Of a stretch of 64,000 nucleotides of DNA, positions 47,560 through 59,347 are shown piece after piece. Position 1 is the first letter of the stretch; each line of letters opens with the position of its first letter. This DNA is from Brassica napus (taxonomy: Eukaryota; Streptophyta; Magnoliopsida; Brassicales; Brassicaceae): NCBI RefSeq assembly GCF_020379485.1, contig NC_063442.1:14506009-14570008 (forward strand), given 5' to 3'. A model generated the notes under the pieces. That model was not told where the DNA came from. It saw only the letters and a list, made by a program, of their open reading frames with translations, and ran no database searches. The position numbers were made by a program, and so were the translations under genes.

Positions 47560-48405
47560 ATGCTGCCGAAACCGATCGGACCAAACACAACTCTTGAATC
47601 TCAGCCGCCACATCACTACAATAACCCACAACTAGTGGTTATCCTCCTCCTCGTCCTCTTCATCGGTTTCTTCGCTCTATGTTGCTGCAAATGTTTCTTC
47701 CACACTCTCTCAAAGGCTTGGGATCGCCTTCACCGCAATGGACCACCCGAAGATCAAATCCAATCACAACCAGAAATCGACGGTCAACCACCGGTTAACC
47801 CCGGTTTAGAGCCACAAATCATACAATCCTTCCCATTATTCCCATTCTCCTCAGTCAAAAATCTCCGAGAAGATAAACACGGACTCGAATGCGCGATTTG
47901 TCTTCTTGAATTCGAAGAAGAACACGTCCTTCTCCGACTCTTAACAACCTGTTACCATGTTTTTCATCAAGAATGCATCGACCGTTGGCTTGAATCTAAC
48001 AAAACATGCCCTGTCTGTCGCCGGAACTTAGATCCAACCGCGTCTGAAAACATCAAAGAGCTGATCATTGAAGTCATACACGAAAACAGCAACGGAAACC
48101 AAGATCAAACGTCAACATCAAACGAGGTTTTGCGATCGAGACAGAGTAAAGAGGTAAAGATGGAGTCCTTACCGGATAAATTTTCGAGATCGAAGACGAC
48201 AGGTCACTCGATAGTGAGGAATAAACCAGAGGAAGAAGACCGGTTTACTTTGAGATTACCGGATCATGTTAAGATCAAGGTAACGAGAAGACATAATAAT
48301 AACCAAACAGAGAGTTGTATTTCGTTTGGTGAGCTTATGAGAAACAGAGAAGGCCGGTTTGGTGAACTCTCTGGTCAATCACTTGTACCAGAATCAGAAA
48401 ATTAA
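47560..48405 (+). CDS. RING-H2 finger protein of the ATL family (E3 ubiquitin ligase)
   Basis: Single exon, 281 aa. The ATG at 47560 is the first in frame; upstream codons lack one. A membrane helix at 25-45 (LVVILLLVLFIGFFALCCCKC) is followed by a basic stretch. The RING-H2 has zinc ligands C111, C114, C131, H133, H136, C139, C150 and C153, with W143 in the usual E2-contact place. The GLxCAICL lead-in and the intronless structure are typical of ATL proteins, which ubiquitinate targets at membranes, often in defence. Position after AHL8 fits At5g46650 (I recall it as ATL30, not certain). The acidic/basic C-terminus has no known motif. Confidence 0.92.
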   Translation: MLPKPIGPNTTLESQPPHHYNNPQLVVILLLVLFIGFFALCCCKCFFHTLSKAWDRLHRNGPPEDQIQSQPEIDGQPPVNPGLEPQIIQSFPLFPFSSVKNLREDKHGLECAICLLEFEEEHVLLRLLTTCYHVFHQECIDRWLESNKTCPVCRRNLDPTASENIKELIIEVIHENSNGNQDQTSTSNEVLRSRQSKEVKMESLPDKFSRSKTTGHSIVRNKPEEEDRFTLRLPDHVKIKVTRRHNNNQTESCISFGELMRNREGRFGELSGQSLVPESEN

Positions 48406-48984
48406 AGAACATTTTTATATTTTTATTTTGTTCGTTAACTCTAAAAAGGAATTTTCCATATATGTTAACATCCGTGATCCTCAGGTTTCCATGCTACAAA
48501 GTAGCTTGATTGATGTCTTGCTACTTCAAAGCTAAGGAAACACAAAGAAGCGGTTCGGATTCTTCGCTCGGAATATGATGTTACATACACCACAATGCTT
48601 AAAACTGTATTTCAAAACTAAGATGATTTAGAAAGGGCTTACGCTATTCTCGAAAAAACGAATTTTTGAAGTTTGCACCTTCTCTGTAGAACTTTTTATT
48701 ATAGGAGGGTATCTGTTAATAATAGAAAACAATAAGAGTTTTTTTTTAGCAGAAGACTAAAGATAAGATTCTGTTTACTCTCTAAGACGTGTATAAATTT
48801 GACAATAACAGTTTATGCTCTTCGTCGTCTTTGTTGTTCTTGTCTTTCTTTTTCTTGGACTTGGTAAATTCACACACACTTATCTTAATCTCTTTATATA
48901 GATACACTTGCTTCCTTTGAAGCAGAATATTGGCGAAAAAAATCAATGCTTCATGAATCCATAATAGCAATGTTAGTGACCTAG
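48406..48984. other. ATL 3' flank
   Basis: 3' UTR and spacer. An imperfect ~22-bp inverted repeat (GTTTCCATGCTACAAAGTAGC / GCTACTTCAAAGCTAAGGAAAC) at 48486-48541 could form a hairpin. No gene. Confidence 0.5.
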
Positions 48985-49360
48985 GTAGAGTCTTAAGAAT
49001 CAAATGGGTACTGAATCATTCGGACTATGTGCATGCAACAGAAATCTCTCGGCCTTATGCACTAAGATTGAAGGATTACTATGTGCAGATTCATGCATGA
49101 GAGACATGATGATTTCTTTGGTCTGTTTTGAAACCGGATTGCCCAGATCTAGTAGATATGATTACGAGCCCGATGGACTGGCTAGTCTTTGCTTCGGAGA
49201 TTGATGCGTTCTGGAATCTACATGATAATTTTGAGAGCATGAGCTTGCTCCACATTCCCATTAGCAAGAATGGCCGGACAGACTCATTAGCGAAATAAGC
49301 TAGGATCAAAGATACTTTTTTCTTTCATATAGATCAGAAACGGCCAGATGGAAGTTATGT
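48985..49360 (+). mobile_element. LINE RNase H fragment
   Basis: In two frames joined by a one-base shift, the translation gives DLVDMITSPMDWLVFASEID and SMSLLHIPISKNGRTDSLAK, the plant LINE RNase H region, then a stop. Element ends are not identifiable. Non-functional. Confidence 0.65.
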
Positions 49361-49799
49361 TCAGAAAAACGTCTTATCTGATAAAACTTGATTTGTTAAA
49401 ATGGACAGCGGCCAAAAAAAATACACAAGTACAAAAATATGTTGCATGTTTAGAGATGGATGCTTTCAGAGATTTTAAACACTTGTTTGTTTATTGTTGC
49501 TACGAGTCAGATTAGAGTAGACACGTTTTCTGGGTATGAAAACATTCACAAGAATCTTTAAGTGAAAACTACATTCGTTGGAACTTGGAGGAAGCAAACA
49601 GACATTGTTGCTTGTCAATGAAATTAGCAGATGGGATTAACTAATAAATAGAGACTGGTTTATTAAGTGTTTAGTACTTTAGCATACATGAAATTTACAA
49701 ATGGTCGTACAGTTTAGAAGACCCGGTTATCCCAAAATATAAAATCGAACCCAGCCTAATTTTACTTTAACATAAACGGCTATGTTAGATTTTCTGTTC
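49361..49799. other. Spacer before LTR element
   Basis: AT-rich, no gene or clear repeat seen. Confidence 0.5.
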
Positions 49800-50171
49800 T
49801 GTTGGAGGTGGATTTACATCCTTCCTCAAGACCCATTAGACAATAAATTAGGCTTATTTTACTCTGTAGCCTTAGCTTTTTTCTTTGTATAAATAAAAAG
49901 ATACCTCTATTTATCAAAGGAGAATCTCTCCTTCTATTTTAGACTAGAGCACTTCTTACAAAGGGTTTATGGATTCTTAGATTTACTTTACACTAGAAAC
50001 GATTCTTATAATACATTCTTTGATCAATAAACTATTTTTAATATTCATTTCTCATTTGATTATTTCAAGATTTCTCATAAACTTCAAGAATCTAATTCTT
50101 ATCTTCAGATTTTTTTTATTGTATGGTTCCAATAAACATCATCAGCATAAAAGCCGTTTTTGGATCAAACA
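49800..50171 (+). repeat. Left LTR of the non-autonomous element
   Basis: Paired with 56900-57268; 372 versus 369 bp. A TATAAATAAA motif near 49888 is present in both. Confidence 0.75.
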
Positions 50172-50546
50172 GTTGGTACTACAGAAAGGGGGCTAAGGAG
50201 AACTATCTTCAAAGCATATCAATCTTGGGAGAATCCTAGATCTATGATGATCATTCAAGTAGGTTTCTACACACACAAAAAAAAAAGAGAAGAGAAGAAC
50301 CAAGATCGACTCTTTCCTCTTCCATTATCGAAACAGCTCATGAGTCTTGTCAGTGCATCGACAGGAACGTGACGTTTTACCTCAAGCTCTCCAGACTGGG
50401 TGACATCGCGAAGAGTCTCTCTAGAAAAGGTTCAACCTTTCGACCCACAAATCAAATCAGAGATGAGATATGGCGATTGATACATCCCTCCGAGGACAGA
50501 GAGCCACACACAAACAGTGGCCATCTGCTCCAAGTCATCAAACCCA

Positions 50547-50767
50547 ATGGCGAAGAACCTAAGCGGCGGAGGCATTATCGGCGTCTGTACAGTTAAGTTT
50601 CCTCGCCAAGAGAAGAGTCTCTGTCACTCTCGTTGAGAAATCAGCCCTAGCTTGCTCTGCTTCAGGTAAAGCCAGAGACTTTCTCGCTTTTGATTGGTAC
50701 GATGGAGGTCCGGTTGCTTCCTTAGCTCGTGCAAGCTTCAACCTCTCGAGATGGGCTCTGACTCAGT
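50547..50767 (+). pseudogene. FAD-dependent oxidoreductase fragment
   Basis: SGGGIIGVCTVKF resembles the Rossmann GxGxxG start of an FAD oxidoreductase. After a frame shift come VTLVEKSALACSASGKARDF and FDWYDGGPVASLARASFNLS. I recall this as the N-terminus of a plastid FAD oxidoreductase (At5g48440-like). It is short, frame-shifted and lies inside the LTR element. Confidence 0.55.
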
Positions 50768-50869
50768 CACCCGCTAGAGGACACTTATGCGCATCGAATG
50801 TGACTCTGTTAGCTTACTTCCTCTACTCTTTTTGGGGCAAGAACACATGCATCTCAGCATTAAGGAACA

Positions 50870-51240
50870 GGTTCTTTAAGCGAGTTGAGTGGGCTGAGAC
50901 TACATGATCTATCTCATGACCACCTCAAAGACGAGTTGCCTTAAGAGATCTCCACGTTACGGCAGCAATGCATGATCAGCAACCTTAAGTATGGAAAGTT
51001 CTGATGAGTCTGTGTTTCTCTGGACCTCTTCCTGATTCTCTCGGCCACTGCTCCAAGATGAAGATCTTGAGTTTGGCCAAAAGCGAGTTCACCAGCAATC
51101 CAAGAACATGAAGTCTCTTCTGTTACTGTCCTTATCCAGCAACAACTTTGCGGATTTGTCAGAAGCTATGAACGCGTTGCGACATTGCAGAAACGTCTCC
51201 ACTCTGTTGCGGATTCTTCTCAGCAGAAGTGGTGCGACAG
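50870..51240 (+). pseudogene. PSKR2-like LRR receptor kinase fragment
   Basis: Pieces LSGLRLHDLSHDHLKDELP and, after frame shifts, SGPLPDSLGHCSKMKILSLA and LSEAMNALRHCRNVSTLL match LRRs of phytosulfokine receptor 2 (At5g53890) by memory. The segment between them is missing and there is no kinase domain. It stops at the copia insertion point, AGAAC. Confidence 0.7.
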
Positions 51241-51569
51241 AACTGTAAGAACAGACACACCAAAACAGAGCAGATAAGATAAAGGTTTCTGAAATTTTCT
51301 GTGTTATTAAACGTCTCATACTCAAAGCCTTATATAGACTTGAGACACCTACAACAAACTACCGAAACAGACTCCAACTCTTCAACTAGTAGTTTCCTAC
51401 AAACCAGGACAACTACGACACAACTACGACTCTAATCCCTAAGACTTAGCAACAGTCTTAGACTTATTCAAACTAGAATCAAACACTAACTTCAATGACA
51501 AGAAACAAACCAACTCAACTAACTTTATTCTTCATATCCTCCCCTAAACTGGAATGCTTTCTTTCCAGT

Positions 51570-54500
51570 TTACTCTTCTCTCGTGCATACTCCCAACTTC
51601 TTCCTCAGCTTCTCAAAGACCTCAAGTTTCACTGCCTTTGTCATGATGTCTGCAAACTGCTCTGATGTAGGACAGAACTCAAGGTTGATTACTCCTTCAT
51701 TCACCAGATCACGTAGGAAGTGAAACCTTACGTGAATGTGCTTACTGCGACCGTGTAGAACAGGATTCTTTGAGAGCTTGATCGTGGAGCTATTGTCACA
51801 GTAGACCATCGTTCCTTCCCTTTGAGCCAACCCTATCTCTTCTAGTATGTTCCTCTGCCACATTGCTTGGCACGCTCCATAGGATGCTGCAACAAACTCA
51901 GCTTCTGTTGTTGATAACGTCACAATGGGTTGCTTCTTGGACGCCCATGATACAGCTCCTCCTCCTAACATGAACACATATCCGGACGTACTCTTCCTAT
52001 CATCAAGATCTCCAGCATAGTCACTGTCAACATACCCAACAAGCTCTTGTTCTTCTCCTCGCCTGTATCTGATTCCGAAGGAGCTTGTTCCTTGTACATA
52101 CCTTAAGATCCTCTTAGCGGCTAGTAGGTGTTCCTCTTTGGGCTCTTCCATATAGCGACTGACCAAATTGACTGAGAACATCAAGTCAGGTCTTGTTGCG
52201 GTTAGATATCTGAGACTCCCAACCAGTTGCTTGAACCGTGTAGGATCAATAGCTGAACCAGCGCCTTTCTTAGTCAGTTTCTGTCCAGGAATCATGGGAT
52301 TCTTGACAAAGTTACACTCACTCATTTCAAACTTCATCAGGACGTCTTCTGCATACTTCTTCTGAGTGATAAAGATCCCTTGCTCATCCTGTACAACTTC
52401 AACTCCAAGAAAAAACTTCATTTTTCCCAAATCAGTCATTGCAAACTCTTTCTTCATGGATTCTTTGAACTCATTCAGCAACTCGTACGAGTTTCCTGTG
52501 TAAATCAAATCATCAACATAGAGACTTACAATCAATATGCTTCCCTCCTTAACCTTCACGAAGAGTGTATGCTCACAGTAGCACTTTTTGAACCCTTCCT
52601 TCATGAAATATCCTTCTATCCGGCTATACCAGGCCCTAGGAGCTTGCCTTAAGCCATAGAGTGCCTTTCTCAACTTGTAGACCTTGTTTGCAGCTTCTCT
52701 GACCTCGAAACCCAGTGGCTGCTCCACAAAGACTTCTTCATTTAGTTCACCGTGCAGAAACGCACTCTTTACGTCGAGTTGAAAGACCTCCCAGCCTCTT
52801 TGTGCTGCAAACGCAAGTAGTGTTCTTATGGTATCCCATCTTGCAACTGGAGCAAATACTTCATGAAAATCAACACCTTGAGTCTGATGATATCCCTTAG
52901 CTACAAGTCTCGCTTTGAACTTCTCGATCTCTCCTTTCTCATTGAACTTGGTTTTAAAAACCCACTTAACTCCAATGACTTTGGCTTCATCAGGCAGCTC
53001 TACAAGTTCCCAAGTGTTGTTCTCCTCAATGGACTTGATCTCAGCTTCCATCGCCCTTCTCCACACTTCATGTTATGCTGCATCTTCATATTTTTCAGGA
53101 TCTTCTGCTGCAAGGAATAGAGCCATAACCTCTTCCCCCTCTTCTTGAATGACTAGTTTCACTCCATCAGTTACATAGTCCTTCATCCAGACAGGTGTTT
53201 GTCTAATCCTTGCTCCTCTTTCACGAGCATGCCCGTTGTTGTTCTCTTCAGTTTGCACTTCTACATCTCCTCCCTGCTCCTCCACGTTGTCTTCTTCTGT
53301 CTGGTTTCCATTGTGAGTGACTTCCTCTCCTTCTTCAGAGTCGCTCCCCAGACCCTCTACAGATAAGCCTTCATTTTCCTTTGTCTCTTCCCAGTTCCAA
53401 CTCTTCTCTTCATCGAATTTGACATCTCTGCTTGTCACAATTTTTTTCGTCTCTGGATCATAAAGGCGATAAGCCTTGGATTCTTTGCTCATCCCAAACA
53501 TTACACACCTCTTACTCTTCTCATCCAGTTTTATGCGTCGTTCATACGGCACCAGCGCATACGCCACACAGCCGAAGACCTTGAGATGTTCCACTGATGG
53601 TTTTTGTTTACTCCATTTCTCTCCCGGTGTGATATCTCCAAGGATTGCAGCTGGGCTTCTGTTCAGAATGTGTACTGCATAGGAGGCAGCTTCTGGCCAG
53701 AACCGTCTTGGTACTCCCATACCAATCAACATGCATCTAGTCATGTTCATGATGCTTCTGTTCTTCCTCTCAGCTACTCCGTTCTGTTGCGGAGTATAGG
53801 CAGCAGTCAGTTGTCTCCTGATTCCATTCTCTCTACAAAACTCCTGGAACATCAAGGAGTTGTACTCACCGCCTCTGTCTGATCTTAAGCACGCCAAGGG
53901 TTCTCCAATCTCCTTCTCCACCATTGTTTTCCAATCCTTAAAGGTCTTGAAGGCTTCAGACTTCTCTGCCAAGAAGAAGGTCCAGCACTTTCTGCTGTAA
54001 TCATCTATGAAATTGATCAAATATCTCCTTCCTCCTTCTGAAGTTGGCGTGATTGGACCACAGATGTCAGTATGAACCAGCTCGAGTCCTCTGCTTTCTC
54101 TCCATGTGCTTTTCTTTGCTATATTCTCACGGTTTTGTTTTCCTTTCATACACACCTCACACACGGCTTCGAAACTTCCTTCACCCACAGCTTTACTCAA
54201 GCCTTCAACCATCCCTTTCTCAGCCAGCATTTGGATACCTCTGTAGCTCAAGTGCCCAAATCTCTTATGCCATAGCTCGCTCATGTTCTCGGCTGTGACT
54301 TGCAGGCAACTTGAGTCCACATCTTCTCTCTTTTCTTTCACCGATGCAAGTATGATAAACATCCTGTTCTTTGACATACTTGAGTGCATGATCAGTTTTT
54401 GTTGTTGCTTATGCCATACCTCACATGTGTCGTCTTCAATGATGATCCTTAACCCTTTCTGTTGGAGCTGCCCCATGCTCAACAGGTTGCTTTTCAGACC

Positions 54501-55580
54501 CGGTACGAAGTACACTGAGGTGACGACTTGTGTCAGACCGTTGATCTTAAGTCGAAGATCTCCTTTTCCTTCTACCATCAACCTCCTATCGTCTCCCAGC
54601 TTCACATTCTGTCTGTAGGTTCCATCAAATTCGATGAACCACTCCCTGGAGCCGCACATGTGGTTACTGCAACCACTATCCAAGAACCAGACTTGCTCAT
54701 CGTCAGCTTTGATTGACTCCACATGAGCCATCAGCACCATGTCTTCTTCTTCTTCTTCAGCATAATTCGCCCCTTTCTCCCATTCTGGACACTCATACTT
54801 GAAGTGTCCTAGTTTGTGGCACTTGTAACACTCCACTGTGTCCTTCTTGAAGCTCGTACTCCCACGGCCTCTTCCTCTGCCACCGCGTCCTTGATACCAT
54901 CCTCTACCGGAAGAGTTTCCTCTTCCTCTCCCTCCTTGATATTCCACTTTCAGAGCTTGCTCCTCCTTCACGCCTTTCCTCAGGTTTTGCTCATGAACCT
55001 GCAGGGAGCTCTGCAACTCATCAACAGAGAGTTCCTTGATATCTTTTGATTCCTCAATTGCACAAACCACATAGTTAAATTTCTCCACCAGTGTGCGCAA
55101 GATCTTCTCCACTATCTTGGCGTCCGGCATGTCCTCTCCAAGGTTTCTCATGTCGTTGGACACAACCATCACTCTGGAGAAATACTCTGTGATAGTATCT
55201 TCCTCCTTCATCTCCAACAGTTCAAAGTTTCTCCTCAACCTTTGAAGTTGAGCACTCTGCACCCTCTTGTTTCCTTGGAATTTCGTTCGCATGGAATCCC
55301 ATATCTCCTTCGATGTATCCTTCTTAGCTATCGTCTTTAGTATGGTCTTGTCAATGGATGCAAAGAGATAGTTTTTCACCTTCAGATCTTTGATTTTTTG
55401 TTCTGCCGCCTCGGTTCGTTGAGCTCCTGTCAGGATCACGTTTCTTTCTGGTTGAGTGATTCCGATCTCGATCAGCTCCCACCATTCCTTTGATCGCAGC
55501 AGGTTCTCCATGAGCATAGCCCAATGCTCATAGTCTCCATCAAACTTCGGTATGTTCAGCGATCTCTCCTTTTCACTCAT
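51570..55580 (-). pseudogene. copia 2 gag-pol with a single in-frame stop
   Basis: One frame runs from ATG 55580 to the terminal stop at 51570-51572, interrupted only by TAA at 53075-53073, about two-thirds along. Parts in order: gag, zinc knuckle CYKCHKLGHFKYEC, protease FLDSGCSNHM, integrase (WHKRFGHLSYRG, CEVCMKGK, RSDRGGEY, TPQQNGVAERKNR), reverse transcriptase with LYVDDLIYTG, RNase H with TLSTTEAEFVAAS. The stop lies between integrase and reverse transcriptase, so this copy should not make a complete polyprotein. Confidence 0.92.
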
Positions 55581-55598
55581 CTTCACTCTTTGTTAAAG

Positions 55599-55610
55599 GC
55601 TCTGATACCA
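55599..55610 (-). other. Primer binding site of copia 2
   Basis: TGGTATCAGAGC on the minus strand, two bases inside the 5' LTR. Complementary to the 3' end of initiator tRNA-Met. Confidence 0.9.
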
Positions 55611-56520
55611 CTTGTAAGAACAGACACACCAAAACAGAGCAGATAAGATAAAGGTTTCTGAAATTTTCTGTGTTATTAAACGTCTCATACTCAAAGCCTT
55701 ATATAGACTTGAGACACCTACAACAAACTACCGAAACAGACTCCAACTCTTTAACTAGTAGTTTCCTACAAACCAGGACAACTACGACACAACTACGACT
55801 CTAATCCCTAAGACTTAGCAACAGTCTTAGACTTATTCAAACTAGAATCAAACACTAACTTCAATGACAAGAAACAAACCAACTCAACTAACTTTATTCT
55901 TCAAGAACTAGAGATCAACTTCTGCTGATGGGAATGGATCGATTGATAAATAGAGGGAGACAGAGAAAATGAGCACCTCTATTTAGCACCATTCTTGACG
56001 ACCACGTTCATCATCCTCGTTGTTGTTGCCATGACACAAAAACTGACGAGATAAGTTTTCTAATTTAATTAGTTTTTTATTTACACCAGATACACTGCTT
56101 TATACATTGCGGCAGTACAAAAAATCTTCACTTAATATCTTGCTAGTAAAGTTGATATTAAACATGATTACCAATATTAATAGTTGACATGTTTGCTTGT
56201 GCCTCACGGCACCCCATTTTCAATACAAGATCAAATTAATTGAATTTAATTTTCTCTGTATAGTAGAATGGAGCCGAGCATTCTTCCCTTACACTAAAGG
56301 AGCAGAGAAGATGAAGAATATGCGACCCACTTTGCAGTTCGCGACGACTTGATCACGGTTTTCACGACTCTTGCGGACTTCATCGTCGCCAATCATGAGC
56401 TCATCACCGGACCTCGCAACTCACAGCGCGTTCATCAACGCTATCATAGCCTGACGAACATACACGCCAGCAACTTGCTCGACACACACGATCTCGACAC
56501 GAGACTTCGGGTCGGCAATA

Positions 56521-56805
56521 GTTCGGTAAACTTGTATTTTAGACACGAGTTTAAATTGAACTTGTTTATTATTAGGCACGAGTTTGCAGTCGACTCGCTT
56601 ATTGCTAGACACGAGTTTACAAAAACTTGCCTTTGGCTAGGCATGAGTTTAGATAAACTCTCCTTCTACTAGGCACGAGTTCTCAGTAAACTCGCCTTTG
56701 TCACAGGGTGAATCCAGTAAACTTGTCTTTCGCTAAGCAATATTTTAGAGAAAACTTGTATTTTACCAGGCACAAGTTCAAAGTAAACTCGTCTAAATCG
56801 TCATA
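56521..56805 (+). repeat. Tandem array of ~33-bp hairpin-forming units
   Basis: About eight units with consensus TAGRCACGAGTTTA..TAAACTCGC and a CTT(T/A) tail. Several contain inverted halves such as GAGTTTAGATAAACTC. Because 33 is a multiple of three, a frame is open through the first units and reads an 11-residue repeat starting with RHEF. It lies about 100 bp before the right LTR. Confidence 0.75.
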
Positions 56806-57423
56806 GGCATTAATGTGTCTAGTTAATTGTCTAATAAACCCTATTCGTAAAATTCATAGAGATCGACTTCATCTCTCTCTACGAATTTGGGGGGCGTACT
56901 GTTGGGGGTGGATTGACATCCTTCCTCAAGACCTATTAGACAATAATTAGGCTCATTTTACTATAAAGCCCTATTTTCTTTCTTTGTATAAATAAAGAGA
57001 TACTTCTATTTATCAAAGGAGGATCTCTTTTTCCATTTTAGACTAGAACACTTTTTACAAAGGGTTTACGGATTCTTAGATTTACTTTACACTAGAAACC
57101 ATTCTTATAATACAATCTTTGATCAATAAACTCTTTTTGATGTTCATTTCTCATTTGATTCTTTCAAGATTTCTCATAAACCTCAAGAATCTAATCCCTA
57201 TCCTCAGATTTTTTATTGTATGATTCCAACAAACATCACCAGCATAAACATTGTTTTTGGATCAAACATGTCCTCAGTTGTCTGATTTGTGAAAGTTAAC
57301 GTTTTTGTTTCTGAGAATCTAATAATATCTGCAGAAAAACTGCGGATGATTAAACTTAAAAGTAATTTATAGAAAATAGATAATAAATTTCTATAATCAC
57401 TGGTTGTGTTTTTTACCTTCACA

Positions 57424-57981
57424 CAGTAGAACCTCTATAAATTAATAATGTTGGGACTTTGAAATTTTATTAATTTATAGAGATATTAATTTACAAAAGT
57501 TTCCTTATTTATATTTTTTACTTTAAGATATATTTATTCTAAGATAAAAAATATTTGATTTTAGTATATAGACATTAATTGTTATTTTTTGAAATTTCAC
57601 ATTTATATTAATTATATTATATTATTTGGTGTATATAATATATATCGCATAGAACTTAAATGTGGTTTTAGATATAATATTACTAAATCTCATCAAAATT
57701 TTATTAAGTGTTAAAAAAATATAAAGATAATTCTATTGTGAATATAAAACAAATAATATAATAGTAGGTTCTTACTTATATAAAATATGCATGTATATAA
57801 ATTATTAATTTATAATTTTATTGGGATCATATATTTACATAGAATTTTATTAAAAAAATATTATCTTATTATTTTATCGATTTGTATCAAATTTTGAGCC
57901 GGCCCAAGTTGGGACTGACGAAATTTATTAATTTATAAAAATTATTAATTTATTGAGTATTAATTTATAGATGTTCTACTG
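57424..57981. mobile_element. Emigrant-like MITE (pogo/Tc1-mariner type)
   Basis: The ends CAGTAGAACCTCTATAAATT and, inverted, CAGTAGAACATCTATAAATT, are followed on the right by TA. The length of 558 bp and these ends match the Arabidopsis Emigrant family as I recall it. No coding capacity. A partial relative of the end (CAGTAAAACTCTATAAA) occurs at 45568. Confidence 0.8.
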
Positions 57982-58756
57982 TATATAGTTTTGTTGGTCC
58001 TCTTAAGTCCTAATGTGCAAACAAATCTGACTGTATAAGCACAGTCCTTTTTAATTATAAGCCTACAGTTGTTAAAATTATTCCTCCCTTTTCTAAATAT
58101 CATCAATGAAAAAAAATCTTGTGGAGATGTTTATTCAAGAAATAAATTTAAGATGCAACCGAAGAATTAAATACATAGAAAAAAAAATTTTGAATGTGAA
58201 ATTTTGCTTTCTTCCAGCTCTCATTTGTCCATATATGTGTATGCTACTGTCCGGTCCCCACGACGCACTCATTCCAATACCGAACCGGTTTGGTTCCATT
58301 TGTTTTCTTCTTCAATCGAATACTTATCAAGTCTCTCTTTAGATCATTGAGTTTTTATTTTTTATCAAATATAACAACATATATGTAAGAACAACATTTC
58401 ATAAATTATTTAAGAACCATGCCTTCTAAAAATGTAATACGTTACAGAGAGGCTAAGGTAGTAAGTAGTAACTAAATGTAATAGTAAGGGTAACTAAATG
58501 TTAAAGAAGTGATGGTCCACAATTTCAAGTGATGGTCCATTTCTCTTCTTCCTACTAGTCATTTTCTCAATCATCAAAAATACAAATATATACATACATA
58601 AGAGTATGTGTAGATATGAATTTTATACACTTTGATTGTGGAAGACGATTACATACCTTGCGTCACTTTCATGATAGTTTCATCACTACGATCATATCAA
58701 GCTAACTCATTTAATTTACAACTTACCACGAATATATCTGATGAATTGATCTCTCT

Positions 58757-58816
58757 AAAGTTTATTTTTCTTTTTTGTTTTTTGACTAAGGGCATTCAAA
58801 AAAGTTTATTTTTCTT
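58757..58816 (-). mobile_element. Tail-rich retroposon insertion (28 bp)
   Basis: A perfect 16-bp duplication AAAGTTTATTTTTCTT (58757-58772, 58801-58816) flanks 28 bp reading, on the minus strand, TTTGAATGCCCTTAGTC then an A-rich end. Confidence 0.6.
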
Positions 58817-58855
58817 GTATGAGTATTCATATGATCTCCATATTTCTTCCGATTA

Positions 58856-58890
58856 AAATTTAGGGTTGACAAAAAAAAAAATTTAGGGTT
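58856..58890 (+). mobile_element. Tail-only retroposon insertion (11 bp)
   Basis: AAATTTAGGGTT at 58856-58867 and 58879-58890 flanks GACAAAAAAAA. Confidence 0.55.
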
Positions 58891-59295
58891 TTCATTAAGA
58901 AGCCACAATGATTATGTCTTCGACCAGATAAAAATATGTGAAAACCTAATACTGATTATGTGATTATATGCTTGTTTTTCCATCAACTTCAAAACAAACT
59001 TAAAAAAAAATGTATAAACGTTTTTTTAAACGATAATATTTTTTTTCAGAATTATATGTCATTAGCAAATTTCAGAGATAAGCTTCCTTCCGAAGTACAT
59101 GACAGTACCGACCAAAAATCAAAATCAAATAATGTCTCACATGTCCAAACTTAGAAAACTCATAGTCTCATATATTCAACAATTTTTTTTATTTTTAATC
59201 ATTCCATTTATTTTTCTGAAAATGTCGTTTGCCCAAAAAAATTTTATAACTCTATTTTCTTTTTTTAAGCAAAAAATTAAAGATTTGGAATGTTG

Positions 59296-59303
59296 CTATA
59301 TAA
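59296..59303 (+). promoter_or_regulatory. Candidate TATA box of bHLH071
   Basis: CTATATAA lies about 50 bp before the start codon, which would give a very short leader. Confidence 0.4.
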
Positions 59304-59347
59304 TCAATGACACTTAAGTAATTCAATAAGAAACGTCCTAAAAAGCA

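Larger units (their letters stand above)
51244..55903 (-). mobile_element. Ty1/copia retrotransposon 2 (young, nested)
   Basis: LTRs at 51244-51534 and 55613-55903 are both 291 bp and differ at only one position that I can see. The duplication AGAAC sits on both sides (51239-51243, 55904-55908). On the minus strand, TGGTATCAGAGC (primer site for initiator tRNA-Met) is at 55610-55599 and the purine tract AGGGGAGGATA lies before the 3' LTR. It is inserted in the opposite direction to the host LTR element. Confidence 0.95.
49800..57268 (+). mobile_element. Non-autonomous LTR element with captured gene fragments and nested copia
   Basis: Direct repeats at 49800-50171 and 56900-57268 start TGTTGG(A/G)GGTGGATT and end TTTTTGGATCAAACA. 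They align along their length with small indels. A purine tract TTTGGGGGGCG precedes the right repeat. Five-base flanks TGTTC and TGTCC may be a mutated target duplication. Without the nested copia (51244-55903 plus one AGAAC) about 2.8 kb remains, with no gag or pol. The interior has fragments of two unrelated plant genes and a hairpin-forming tandem array. Confidence 0.75.
57982..59347. other. bHLH071 upstream region
   Basis: No gene. It includes two tiny poly(A) insertions and a short duplicated motif (GTGATGGTCCA at about 58510 and 58532). A candidate TATA is listed separately. Confidence 0.6.
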
